DNA of 5,470 nt from an uncultured Planctomycetaceae bacterium (GCA_903927685.1 CAIYOB010000498.1:1-5470), one strand, 5' to 3'. Positions 1 to 5,470 are shown, counted from the first letter of the stretch. The notes: generated from the sequence alone by a model not told the origin. A program made the numbers and translations.

Positions 1-1234
1 CCAAGCTTCGCACGTAGGTATACCGGCTGGTGCGGATGGCACGATACGGCTTGTCGAATCCGTGGCCGGCAAAGGGGGACACCGCCATGTACAGCGCGGC
101 GCGATCGGCTGGCGGAGTCCGCCCTCGAATCAAGCCGGACAGGTCTTCGCCTTGCAGCGTGTCCGGCAGCGAAACGTCAGCCAGCCCCAGCAGCGTCGGC
201 AGGATGTCGGGTGTCGTCAGCGGCGTCAGCACGTCGCGTCCCTGCGGGCCGTGAACCGCGGGATACCGCAGCAGGAACGGCACCCGGGCGGCCTCGTCCC
301 ACGGCACTTGCTTCATGGTCGGCGGCCGGCCCTGCGAACCCAACATTTCGCCATGATCGGACGTGAACACCAGGACCGTGCGCGAGGCCAATCCGGTCTC
401 GTCGAGGGTCGCCAACACCTCGCCAACGCACTTGTCCAGCGCCGTGCAATGGGCGTAGTAGCCCTGAGCCTCCCGACGTGCCTTGTCTTGGAAATCCGCC
501 GGCACGTTCGGCGGCAACTGCAGTTGGTCGGACGGATACAGGTCCTTGAACTCTTGCGGCGCCGTGCTGTGCGGAAAGTGCGGGGTGCCGTAAGCGACCA
601 TCAGGATGAACGGCTGCCCGGCCTGGCTGTGCCGCCGCAAATACGCTTGGGCATCCCGAGTCTGGGCAAAGGCGTCGTAGCCGTCCCAGAACTTCTTCTC
701 CGCCGAGTCGCCTTCGTAGTAGTGCGAATGCGGATAGTTGTGGTCGCACTCGGCTCCCTTCCAGTACTCCCAGCCCTGCCGCCGCTCGGGGGCGACCATC
801 GCGCTGCGTCCGTGCCCATCCAGATGCCACTTGCCGATATACGCCGTCGTGTAGCCGGCGCTGCGGAAGATCTCGGCCAGGCACAGTTCCCGGTCCGGCA
901 GGTAGGCGTCGTTCAGGAACATCCCGGTCGCGGTCGGGTACCGGCCGGTCATCAAGGCGGCGCGGTACGGGGTGCAGACCGGGCAAACGGAGACCACGTT
1001 GCGAAAGTTCAGGCTCTGCTTCGCCAGCCGGTCCAGGTTGGGCGTCTTGACATTAGGGTCGCCCTCGTACCCCATCGCCTTGGCGCGCCATTGGTCGGCC
1101 AGCAAGAACACGATATTCGGCCTGGCCGGCGCCGGCTCGGCCGCCAAGCCCGCAGTATCGCCTAGGACATGCCCCAGCAAGACGATCAAGATCATTTCCC
1201 GGATGGCCCGGAGATTGTCAGCCTGTGTACCCAC
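1..1234 (-). CDS. Secreted Cys-type sulfatase (arylsulfatase family S1), 3' end cut off by the window
   Basis: Hydrolyses sulfate esters, probably on sulfated glycans, in the periplasm or outside the cell. About 411 residues are open to the window edge without a stop. The formylglycine motif is C87-T-P-Y-R91 followed by AALMTG, so C87 is the residue expected to be converted to formylglycine. Other family landmarks are PNIVFLLADQWR (39-50, first metal site, D47 followed by Q48 instead of the more usual second Asp), GKWHL (134-138) and FTSDHGEML (290-298, metal ligands D293 and H294). The visible end, IRTSRYTYVRS, matches the usual 'RT.RYKYV' strand, so roughly 50-100 C-terminal residues are missing. 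The GTG start is preceded by GGGAGGAG at 7 bases and gives a signal peptide with R9 and R12 before the hydrophobic stretch 14-24. The in-frame ATG at 1195 would leave no basic n-region. The family call is secure; the substrate is unknown. Confidence 0.95.
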   Translation of the reverse strand, partial: MGTQADNLRAIREMILIVLLGHVLGDTAGLAAEPAPARPNIVFLLADQWRAKAMGYEGDPNVKTPNLDRLAKQSLNFRNVVSVCPVCTPYRAALMTGRYPTATGMFLNDAYLPDRELCLAEIFRSAGYTTAYIGKWHLDGHGRSAMVAPERRQGWEYWKGAECDHNYPHSHYYEGDSAEKKFWDGYDAFAQTRDAQAYLRRHSQAGQPFILMVAYGTPHFPHSTAPQEFKDLYPSDQLQLPPNVPADFQDKARREAQGYYAHCTALDKCVGEVLATLDETGLASRTVLVFTSDHGEMLGSQGRPPTMKQVPWDEAARVPFLLRYPAVHGPQGRDVLTPLTTPDILPTLLGLADVSLPDTLQGEDLSGLIRGRTPPADRAALYMAVSPFAGHGFDKPYRAIRTSRYTYVRSL

Positions 1235-1241
1235 CTTCCAA

Positions 1242-1249
1242 CTCCTCCC
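1242..1249 (-). promoter_or_regulatory. Shine-Dalgarno site of the sulfatase
   Basis: On the minus strand the sequence reads GGGAGGAG, then seven bases, then GTG. This is a near-ideal ribosome binding site and is the main reason for preferring the GTG at 1234 over the ATG 13 codons downstream, which has only a weak GGGA-type sequence immediately before it. Confidence 0.7.
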
Positions 1250-1256
1250 GGCGGCG

Positions 1257-1265
1257 ATTGTAACA
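1257..1265 (-). promoter_or_regulatory. Possible extended -10 promoter element for the sulfatase
   Basis: The minus strand reads TGTTACAAT here. TACAAT matches the sigma70 -10 consensus at five of six positions and carries the upstream TG of an extended -10. No good -35 sits at 16-18 bases; a TTGATC lies only 13 bases upstream. Transcription would start near 1250, giving a very short leader beginning at the ribosome binding site. Planctomycete promoter consensus is not well known to me, so this is a motif match only. Confidence 0.3.
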
Positions 1266-1295
1266 CGGCACCAGCGATCAAAACACCAGCCCATC

Positions 1296-1406
1296 GTAAC
1301 CCGAAGCGCAAGCGAGAGGGCAGCTCGACGACTTCGTCCTCGGTTCCCCAGTGCTATTTGTAACCCGAAGCGCAAGCGAGAGGGCAGCTGTTGGTAACCC
1401 GAAGCG
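1296..1406. repeat. Dispersed 30-bp repeat: two identical copies and one partial copy
   Basis: Positions 1296-1325 and 1360-1389 are identical over 30 bases, each beginning GTAACCCGAAGCGCAAGCGA and ending GAGGGCAGCT. A third copy at 1394-1406 keeps the first 13 bases and then diverges to TAGCAACAC. The unit has an imperfect dyad: an outer CCC/GGG pair and an inner CGC-AA-GCG. In one frame it reads NPKRKREG, a peptide string I recall from many spurious planctomycete ORFs, which suggests a genome-wide repeat. The copies are spaced 64 and 34 bases apart (start to start), so this is not a CRISPR array. It lies upstream of the sulfatase promoter region. Confidence 0.8.
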
Positions 1407-1531
1407 TAGCAACACTCACAAAATAACTTCCCCATTTCCGCTCAGTTCGTTTAACGCCGAGCCGGCAGGCGACGGCGGATCAGCGGGATGCCGCCACCCA
1501 AGCTTCTGACGTTGCCCATTCCCCGCCGCGT
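1407..1531. other. Intergenic DNA without a gene; likely part of a multicopy planctomycete intergenic element
   Basis: No convincing coding sequence on either strand: the small ORFs here have no ribosome binding site, no family resemblance and compositions typical of repeat translation. The stretch contains one small imperfect hairpin (GGCGG-ATC at 1474-1481 against GAT-G-CCGCC at 1487-1495, one bulged G). The region around 1424-1470 resembles phrases I remember from other planctomycete intergenic regions, but that cannot be confirmed here. Confidence 0.4.
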
Positions 1532-1649
1532 CGTGGCCCAAGGCCATGCTTACCGTAGCCTGGGGCACCGCCCCAGGAAGCCCCGATGTCATCCAGTCCT
1601 CTTGGCCGAAGGCCAGGCCTACTGGCCATCGGCCAAATGCCGCCTGGGG
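1532..1649. repeat. Cluster of GC-rich hairpins with a possible alternative pairing
   Basis: Three hairpins follow one another. The first is 1532-1548, seven pairs including one G-T, with loop CAA. The second is 1559-1577, CCTGGGGC, loop ACC, GCCCCAGG, eight perfect pairs. The third is 1602-1636, a 15-pair stem with one mismatch (TTGGCCGAAGGCCAG against CTGGCCATCGGCCAA) and loop GCCTA. A second CCTGGGG at 1643-1649 can pair with CCCCAGG at 1571-1577, which would open the second hairpin and enclose the third. No T-run follows, so these are not ordinary terminators. The cluster could be a REP-like repeat or a structured leader of the downstream operon; sequence alone does not decide. Confidence 0.6.
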
Positions 1650-1773
1650 GAAATGCGTAACTTCAACCGGCTGAATCCGTAGGCCCGTCAGCAGCGAACG
1701 GTCAAGGGGCGTACGACCTGATCGACATCCGCCGGCGTCGAAAAAAACCGAGAGGATTGGACCAAAAGAGCAG

Positions 1774-1801
1774 TTGCGTAGCGGCAACCTTTCGTAATAA
1801 T
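1774..1801 (+). promoter_or_regulatory. Weak candidate promoter for the DoxX-like/oxidoreductase operon
   Basis: TTGCGT at 1774-1779 and AATAAT at 1796-1801 are 16 bases apart and match the sigma70 boxes at three of six and five of six positions. The AT-rich patch 1791-1812 stands out in this GC-rich intergenic DNA. It would give a leader of about 100 bases before the TTG start. The -35 match is poor and the boxes overlap a small GTTGC/GCAAC hairpin (1773-1788), so confidence is low. Confidence 0.2.
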
Positions 1802-1896
1802 GATGTTTTGGATGCGAACATATCCTGCCCCGGCGGCGGTCCGACCGCCTCAATCCGCGAGACTCGCCCGCCTTTGCTGTTTCAACCTCGCAAACA

Positions 1897-1900
1897 GGAG
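1897..1900 (+). promoter_or_regulatory. Shine-Dalgarno site fixing the TTG start of the DoxX-like gene
   Basis: GGAG nine bases before the TTG at 1910. The reading frame is open further upstream to a TTG at 1757, but there the purine-rich AGAGGA abuts the start codon with no spacing, and the extra 51 residues are neither hydrophobic nor family-like. This site places the start directly before the first membrane segment. Confidence 0.55.
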
Positions 1901-1909
1901 ACGCAGCTC

Positions 1910-2812
1910 TTGAAGTCCTCGTACCGACTCGGAACGTTGGCCGTGCTCTCGATCGTCGCCCTGCGGCTGATGATCGGCTGGCACTTTTACCGTGAGGGTG
2001 CAGACAAGCTGGTGAGCGGCAAGTTCAGCTCGGCCGGCTTCATGACGATCGCCAAGGGCCCGCTGACCCCGCTCTTCCACTGGTTCGTCTGGGATCTGGA
2101 TGGACGCGCGCGACTGGATCGAAAGGGAACGCTGGACGCCTGGGACCAGTATCGCGAACAGGCCATCGCTCACTTCGGCTTCGACGCAAAGCAGGCCGCC
2201 AAAGCCAAGGAGGCGGCCGAACTCCGCGAACTTCAGTTCACCTCGCTGTTGGACGACAACGCGGAGGACATCGCGAAATACTTCCACGGCTTGGAGCGAC
2301 GCGACAAGTACCGGCAGGAGGCGTCCCGGACCGAAGTTGCCTCGTTGCGTGACCAGCTCGCCAGCATCGAGATGGAAATGAACCAGGAACGGAACGGCTG
2401 GTTGACCAAGATCGATGCGATGTGGAAGGGACTGGAGAGCGATCTGAACGCCTTGGCCACCCCCGAACAGGCCGCGCGGGGCCATCTGGCTTTGGGCCGG
2501 CCGGCCCGCAAGATCATGGACACGCTGCTGATCGACCAGATCATCCCGACCTTCGATCTGCTGGTCGGAATCCTTTTGATTTTGGGACTGTTCACCCGTA
2601 TAACGTCCTTAGCGGCAGCGGGTTTCCTGGCGATGATCGTGGCGACGCAGTGGCCTGGCGCCCCCGGCGCCGTGCCGGCCCACTACCAAGCCATCGAAAT
2701 GTTCGGCTGTCTCGTGCTGGCCGCGGTCGGAGCGGGGCAGTTTGCCGGTCTGGATTTCCTGGTCGGTTGTCTGCTGAGAAAGTGCTGCCCACCCAAAACG
2801 GAGAAAAAGTAA
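1910..2812 (+). CDS. DoxX-like integral membrane protein with a large charged insert
   Basis: A 300-residue membrane protein of the DoxX type, a superfamily that includes the small subunit of thiosulfate:quinone oxidoreductase and many uncharacterised inner-membrane proteins. The first hydrophobic segment is about residues 8-26 (TLAVLSIVALRLMIGWHF) and leads into YREGADKL, the usual 'G..K' turn after DoxX helix 1. Three more hydrophobic segments lie near 211-228, 231-246 and 262-288. Between helix 1 and helix 2 there are about 150 polar residues (60-205), rich in Ala, Glu, Lys and Arg and probably helical, so the protein is about twice the usual DoxX length of 130-170. The tail is basic with a Cys pair (C292, C293). 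The TTG start is chosen from GGAG at nine bases and its position just ahead of helix 1. The stop is two bases from the oxidoreductase start, so the two genes form an operon. Function is not established; a quinone-linked or partner role for the oxidoreductase is inference. Confidence 0.85.
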   Translation: MKSSYRLGTLAVLSIVALRLMIGWHFYREGADKLVSGKFSSAGFMTIAKGPLTPLFHWFVWDLDGRARLDRKGTLDAWDQYREQAIAHFGFDAKQAAKAKEAAELRELQFTSLLDDNAEDIAKYFHGLERRDKYRQEASRTEVASLRDQLASIEMEMNQERNGWLTKIDAMWKGLESDLNALATPEQAARGHLALGRPARKIMDTLLIDQIIPTFDLLVGILLILGLFTRITSLAAAGFLAMIVATQWPGAPGAVPAHYQAIEMFGCLVLAAVGAGQFAGLDFLVGCLLRKCCPPKTEKK

Positions 2813-2814
2813 CC

Positions 2815-4617
2815 ATGATGAGCCTAACCCCTGAAGAACGCGAAGTTGGCCGAGATAACTATTGGGAAGCGATGGGCGTCTCCCGCCGCGACTTCCTCAA
2901 AGGCGTCATTGCTGCCGGCGCCGTCACCGGCGGTGGCCTGGGCGCCATGTACTTCGGTTACGACAAGGTGACCAATCCCGTTCGGGTGGGCGTGATCGGC
3001 ACGGGCGATGAAGGCAACGTGCTGTTGGGCGCCATCAACCCGGAATACGTGCAGGTCACGGCGATCGCCGATATCCGCCCCTACAACATCCACCGGGCAT
3101 TTCACGGTGATTGGTCCACACCCGCGGCTCTGGCAGCTCGCAAGGGCCTGATGTCGGTGTACGGCTGGAAGTCTGAGGACGAAGCTCGCAAGCACGTCAA
3201 AGTGTACGACGGCAAGAATGGCGGGTATCACGCGCTGATCCAGGACCCGAATGTCGAGGCCGTGATCATCGCCTTGCCGCTGCATTTGCACGCCCCCGCG
3301 GCGGTTGAAGCGATGTTGGCGGGCAAGCACGTGCTGACCGAGAAGCTGATGGCGCACAACGTGGCCCAATGCAAGGTCATGGGGCGGATCTCCCACGAAC
3401 ACGACGTGTACCTGTCGGTCGGGCACCAACGGCACTACAGCGTGCTGTACGACAATGCCGTCAACCTGCTGCGCTGGGGCCTGTTGGGCCAATTGCACCA
3501 CATTCGCGCCCAGTGGCACCGCGGCAACCTGCCGGGCAAGGACAGCTGGCAGCAACCGCTGCCCGGCGGCGAAGTGGCCCTGGACGGTGCCAAGGGCGTC
3601 GACAAGATCCTGAAGGAACTGCGGGCGAAAGAAGCGGAATTGAAGGAGGAAAAGGACCCCGCGAGATTTGACCTGCTGCAGCAGCAGGTTGCCCAGTGGC
3701 GGGCGTGGAACGCCGATCGCGACGTCAAGGCCGAAGACTTCGGCTACATCAGCACGACGTTGCCCAACGGTCGCCCGCGTCCGGCAATGGAAGAACTGTG
3801 CCGCTGGCGACTGTGGGACCGCACGGGCGGCGGCCTGATGGCCGAATTGGGAAGCCACCAGTTGGACGCTTCCGGGATCTTCGTCAGCGCCCTGCGGAAG
3901 GACGGCAAGAAAGCCCATCCGTTGACCGTCCATGCCGTCGGCGGTCGCCACGTGTTCCCGCTGGACCGCGATGCGGAAGACCATGTGTACTGCATGTTCG
4001 AGTTCCCCGGTCCGGCGTACGATCCCAAGTTCGACGTCGGCTACCGCGACGCGACCCTGAACTACCCCAGCCCGGACAAGGGGATTCCCGACTTTTCGCA
4101 GGATCCGAACCACAAGATCGTCGTCTGCTACTCGACCATCAACGGCAACGGCTTCGGCGGCTACGGCGAAGTCGTGATGGGAACCAAGGGCACGCTGGTG
4201 CTGGATCGCGAGCAGGAGATCATGCTGTACAAAGAGTCCGATACCTCGTCGCGTGTCTCGGTCAAGGACGGCAAGGGCGGTCCGACGATGGACACGCAGG
4301 CCAGTGGCGGGCACGCCGCCGTGGCCAAGACGGCCGAGAGCATGGGACCGGTCAGCCGCGGGTATACCGAGGAGATCGAGCACTGGGCGTGGTGCATCCG
4401 CAACAAATCCCCGGAAAACCAGCCCCGCTGCAAGCCGGAGGTTGCTCTGGGCGATTCGGTGATCGCGTTGGGGACCAACGTCGCTATCAACAAGACCAAA
4501 AAGGGCGAACCGGGCTACCTGGTGTTCGACGACAAGTGGTACGACTTGAACGACGACGCCACGCCGGACGGCAGCAGCTGCGAGAAGGAGCGGGCCGCCT
4601 TGACCGCCAAGGCGTGA
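2815..4617 (+). CDS. Gfo/Idh/MocA-family oxidoreductase with twin-arginine (Tat) leader
   Basis: A 600-residue member of the glucose-fructose oxidoreductase/inositol dehydrogenase family, NAD(P)-dependent enzymes acting on sugars and related alcohols. The Tat motif S23-RRDFLKG-30 is followed by a weakly hydrophobic stretch (31-48) with no clear cleavage site, so the protein may be exported folded and stay anchored. The Rossmann fold starts at VRVGVIGTGDEGN (56-68, GxGxxG). AIADIRPYN (84-91) ends the second strand. ALPLHLH (153-159) and the family lysine motif, here TEKL (175-178) instead of EKP, follow. GGGLMAELGSHQLD (338-351) carries the C-terminal domain's His348 and Asp351. Length exceeds the usual 330-450 because of a charged helical insert (about 255-310) and a further insertion (about 395-435). 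The start follows GGAG at 11 bases; an adjacent second ATG at 2818 is also possible. It lies two bases after the DoxX-like gene. Family is secure, substrate unknown. Confidence 0.93.
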   Translation: MMSLTPEEREVGRDNYWEAMGVSRRDFLKGVIAAGAVTGGGLGAMYFGYDKVTNPVRVGVIGTGDEGNVLLGAINPEYVQVTAIADIRPYNIHRAFHGDWSTPAALAARKGLMSVYGWKSEDEARKHVKVYDGKNGGYHALIQDPNVEAVIIALPLHLHAPAAVEAMLAGKHVLTEKLMAHNVAQCKVMGRISHEHDVYLSVGHQRHYSVLYDNAVNLLRWGLLGQLHHIRAQWHRGNLPGKDSWQQPLPGGEVALDGAKGVDKILKELRAKEAELKEEKDPARFDLLQQQVAQWRAWNADRDVKAEDFGYISTTLPNGRPRPAMEELCRWRLWDRTGGGLMAELGSHQLDASGIFVSALRKDGKKAHPLTVHAVGGRHVFPLDRDAEDHVYCMFEFPGPAYDPKFDVGYRDATLNYPSPDKGIPDFSQDPNHKIVVCYSTINGNGFGGYGEVVMGTKGTLVLDREQEIMLYKESDTSSRVSVKDGKGGPTMDTQASGGHAAVAKTAESMGPVSRGYTEEIEHWAWCIRNKSPENQPRCKPEVALGDSVIALGTNVAINKTKKGEPGYLVFDDKWYDLNDDATPDGSSCEKERAALTAKA

Positions 4618-4640
4618 GACGAGTGACATGCCGACACGGC

Positions 4641-4677
4641 CAGCCTTGGGCAACGATGCGTCGTCAGCCCAAGGCTG
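4641..4677 (+). repeat. Perfect 10-bp inverted repeat (nested hairpin) before the adenosyltransferase
   Basis: CAGCCTTGGG at 4641-4650 pairs exactly with CCCAAGGCTG at 4668-4677. Inside the 17-base loop, ACGA (4653-4656) pairs with TCGT (4661-4664) around a TGCG tetraloop, so an extended hairpin is possible. No T-run follows, so it does not look like a strong intrinsic terminator. It ends nine bases before the GAGG ribosome binding site (4687-4690). It might be an mRNA-processing or attenuation structure, or one copy of a dispersed repeat. Confidence 0.7.
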
Positions 4678-4696
4678 TGGGCCCGCGAGGCCGATC

Positions 4697-5251
4697 ATGA
4701 AGATCTACACGAAAGCGGGTGACGCTGGCCAGACAGGATTGCTGGCCGGTCAACGGGTGGCCAAGGATCATCCGCGCGTCGAGGCCTATGGGACCGTCGA
4801 CGAGTTGAATGCGGCGCTGGGCATGGCCCGAGCTGCGGGCCTGTCCAGCGAGCTGGATGCCGTGATCGAACGCGTCCAGAACGAGTTGTTTCACCTCGGC
4901 TCGCAACTGGCGGCCAGCGATCCAGCGGTACTGCCCATTCCGCTGATCACCGACGGGCATGTTACCGCGCTGGAACAGGACATCGATCATTTCGAGGCCA
5001 AGCTCCCGTCGTTGCACGTCTTTATCTTGCCTGCGGGGGCATTGGCAGGAGCGTCGCTGCACGTCGCCCGGACCGTCTGCCGCCGAGCCGAGCGGCGGGT
5101 GGTGACCCTGGCCGCAACGCCTGGCGAGCAAGTCTCTGAGGTGGCGATCCGGTATCTCAATCGGCTGGGTGATTTCCTGTTCGTGGCCGCGCGAGCCGCC
5201 AACTCGCACAGCGGAGTCGGCGACGTCGCCTGGAATCGGGCGCGAGATTAA
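4697..5251 (+). CDS. PduO-type corrinoid adenosyltransferase (cob(I)yrinic acid a,c-diamide/cob(I)alamin adenosyltransferase)
   Basis: Transfers the 5'-deoxyadenosyl group of ATP to cob(I)alamin or a cob(I)yrinic acid precursor in the cytoplasm, making the adenosylcobalamin form used by radical mutases and related enzymes. At 184 residues it has the usual length of the PduO/MMAB-type family. The N-terminal ATP-binding signature is YTKAGDAGQTGLLAG (4-18), followed by R27 and AYGTVDELNAALG (30-42). The C-terminal half has HVARTVCRRAERRV (122-135) with the conserved RRAER, and YLNRLGDFLFVAAR (153-166). The family's usual FILPGG reads FILPAG (109-114), a mild substitution. The ATG at 4697 puts MKIYTKAGD at the canonical N-terminus, with GAGG six bases upstream. 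An in-frame ATG at 4628 would translate the hairpin and is rejected. The gene starts 79 bases after the oxidoreductase and may be read from the same transcript, but a functional link is not evident. It is not the unrelated CobA/BtuR type. Confidence 0.95.
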   Translation: MKIYTKAGDAGQTGLLAGQRVAKDHPRVEAYGTVDELNAALGMARAAGLSSELDAVIERVQNELFHLGSQLAASDPAVLPIPLITDGHVTALEQDIDHFEAKLPSLHVFILPAGALAGASLHVARTVCRRAERRVVTLAATPGEQVSEVAIRYLNRLGDFLFVAARAANSHSGVGDVAWNRARD

Positions 5252-5381
5252 CGCCACCGCAGATAACGCGTTTGGCCGGCATCGCCCTGATCCTGCCACT
5301 CCAGTCTCGTTCAACGGCAAGCCGCGCGCGATTAGGCCGTTTCTTTCCTGCTTCGCCATCCGAACCCCGCCTTTCGTTTCC
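5252..5381. other. Intergenic, no recognisable feature
   Basis: After the adenosyltransferase stop there is no T-tailed hairpin and no gene I can support. Short ORFs on both strands here are either antisense extensions of the adenosyltransferase or lack ribosome binding sites and family resemblance. Confidence 0.5.
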
Positions 5382-5423
5382 CCATTTATAACCCACCATT
5401 TATAACCCACCGCATTTAACACC
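5382..5423. repeat. 14-bp tandem repeat, two exact units and one degenerate
   Basis: CCATTTATAACCCA occurs at 5382-5395 and again directly at 5396-5409. The next 14 bases, CCGCATTTAACACC (5410-5423), are a degenerate third unit. The AT core TTATAA is itself palindromic and contrasts with the GC-rich surroundings. Confidence 0.8.
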
Positions 5424-5470
5424 TGCCAGCTTTCGCCCGACAAGACGCTGGTTATAAATGGGGGGTTATA
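5387..5470. repeat. Inverted repeat of at least 21 bp built from the 14-bp units, cut by the window edge
   Basis: Positions 5387-5407 are complementary to 5450-5470 at 20 of 21 positions (the mismatch is A5395 against G5462), with 42 bases between. The right arm keeps the 14-base period: GGTTATAAATGG at 5450-5461 is followed by GGGGTTATA, the start of a second inverted unit. A CCAGC/GCTGG pair (5426-5430 with 5447-5451) makes a smaller inner hairpin that competes with the end of the outer stem. It may be the end of a small repeat element or a structured intergenic spacer downstream of the adenosyltransferase. Confidence 0.7.

Noticed and set aside
1..10. CCAAGCTTC at the left edge and again near 1498, a possible cloning junction
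   Set aside because: It is a 9-base coincidence containing a HindIII site. The sulfatase frame reads normally through the left copy and there is no vector-like sequence.
62..1165. Plus-strand ORF of 367 codons across the sulfatase region
   Set aside because: It is antisense to the sulfatase, whose minus-strand frame contains every catalytic motif. The plus-strand translation is Arg/Val/Gln-rich noise.
1296..1406. CRISPR array
   Set aside because: Only two full repeats, no regular spacer length (34 bases between copies 1 and 2, 4 between copies 2 and 3), and no cas gene.
1416..1853. Minus-strand ORF of 145 codons in the intergenic region
   Set aside because: It runs through the hairpin and repeat elements, shows no ribosome binding site or recognisable domain, and changes character along its length.
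1757..1909. In-frame N-terminal extension of the DoxX-like protein from the TTG at 1757
   Set aside because: The 51 extra residues are not membrane- or signal-like, and the purine-rich sequence abuts the start codon. The TTG at 1910 has a well-spaced GGAG and directly precedes helix 1.
4628..4696. Upstream ATG for the adenosyltransferase
   Set aside because: It would add 23 residues encoded by the hairpin, ahead of the canonical MKIYTKAGD start, and it lacks a good ribosome binding site.
4618..4696. Cobalamin riboswitch before the adenosyltransferase
   Set aside because: The gap is only 79 bases, too short for the full aptamer, and no B12-box sequence is visible.
2824..4698. Open reading frame of 624 codons on the minus strand, antisense to the oxidoreductase
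   Set aside because: It is a mirror of the GC-rich plus-strand gene. Its translation is low-complexity (V, Q, H, R rich) with no family motif, while the plus-strand frame has clear Rossmann and Tat motifs.

Overview
The window looks like chromosomal DNA from a GC-rich member of the Planctomycetota, probably of the Pirellula/Rhodopirellula kind. This is inferred from four traits taken together: a secreted formylglycine-type sulfatase, a Gfo/Idh/MocA oxidoreductase with a twin-arginine leader, a DoxX-like membrane protein with a large soluble insert, and intergenic DNA full of short repeats, one of which reads 'NPKRKREG' when translated. No taxonomic marker gene is present, so the assignment rests on style and family composition.

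Layout. Positions 1-1234 hold the N-terminal ~411 codons of a sulfatase on the minus strand; its C-terminus lies beyond the left edge. Positions 1235-1909 are a 675-base divergent intergenic region. It contains an extended -10-like site for the sulfatase, two full and one partial copy of a 30-bp repeat, a cluster of GC-rich hairpins and a possible weak plus-strand promoter. Positions 1910-2812 encode a 300-residue DoxX-like membrane protein starting at TTG. Two bases later, 2815-4617 encode a 600-residue Gfo/Idh/MocA-family oxidoreductase with a Tat motif. A 79-base gap with a perfect 10-bp hairpin leads to 4697-5251, a 184-residue PduO-type corrinoid (cobalamin) adenosyltransferase. From 5252 to the right edge there is no gene. 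The last ~90 bases hold a 14-bp tandem repeat facing an inverted copy of itself that runs off the window.

How the genes work together. The DoxX-like gene and the oxidoreductase are almost certainly co-transcribed, because only two bases separate them. An exported dehydrogenase-type protein next to a membrane protein from a quinone-linked superfamily suggests a cell-envelope redox pair, but the substrate and electron acceptor cannot be read from the sequence. The adenosyltransferase is an ordinary B12-cofactor gene that may be read through from the same transcript. The sulfatase, which would remove sulfate esters from polysaccharides or related substrates, is transcribed away from the others. 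Nothing here is clearly a new defence or mobile system. The most interesting points are the DoxX/oxidoreductase pair with its unusual inserts and the structured intergenic repeats.
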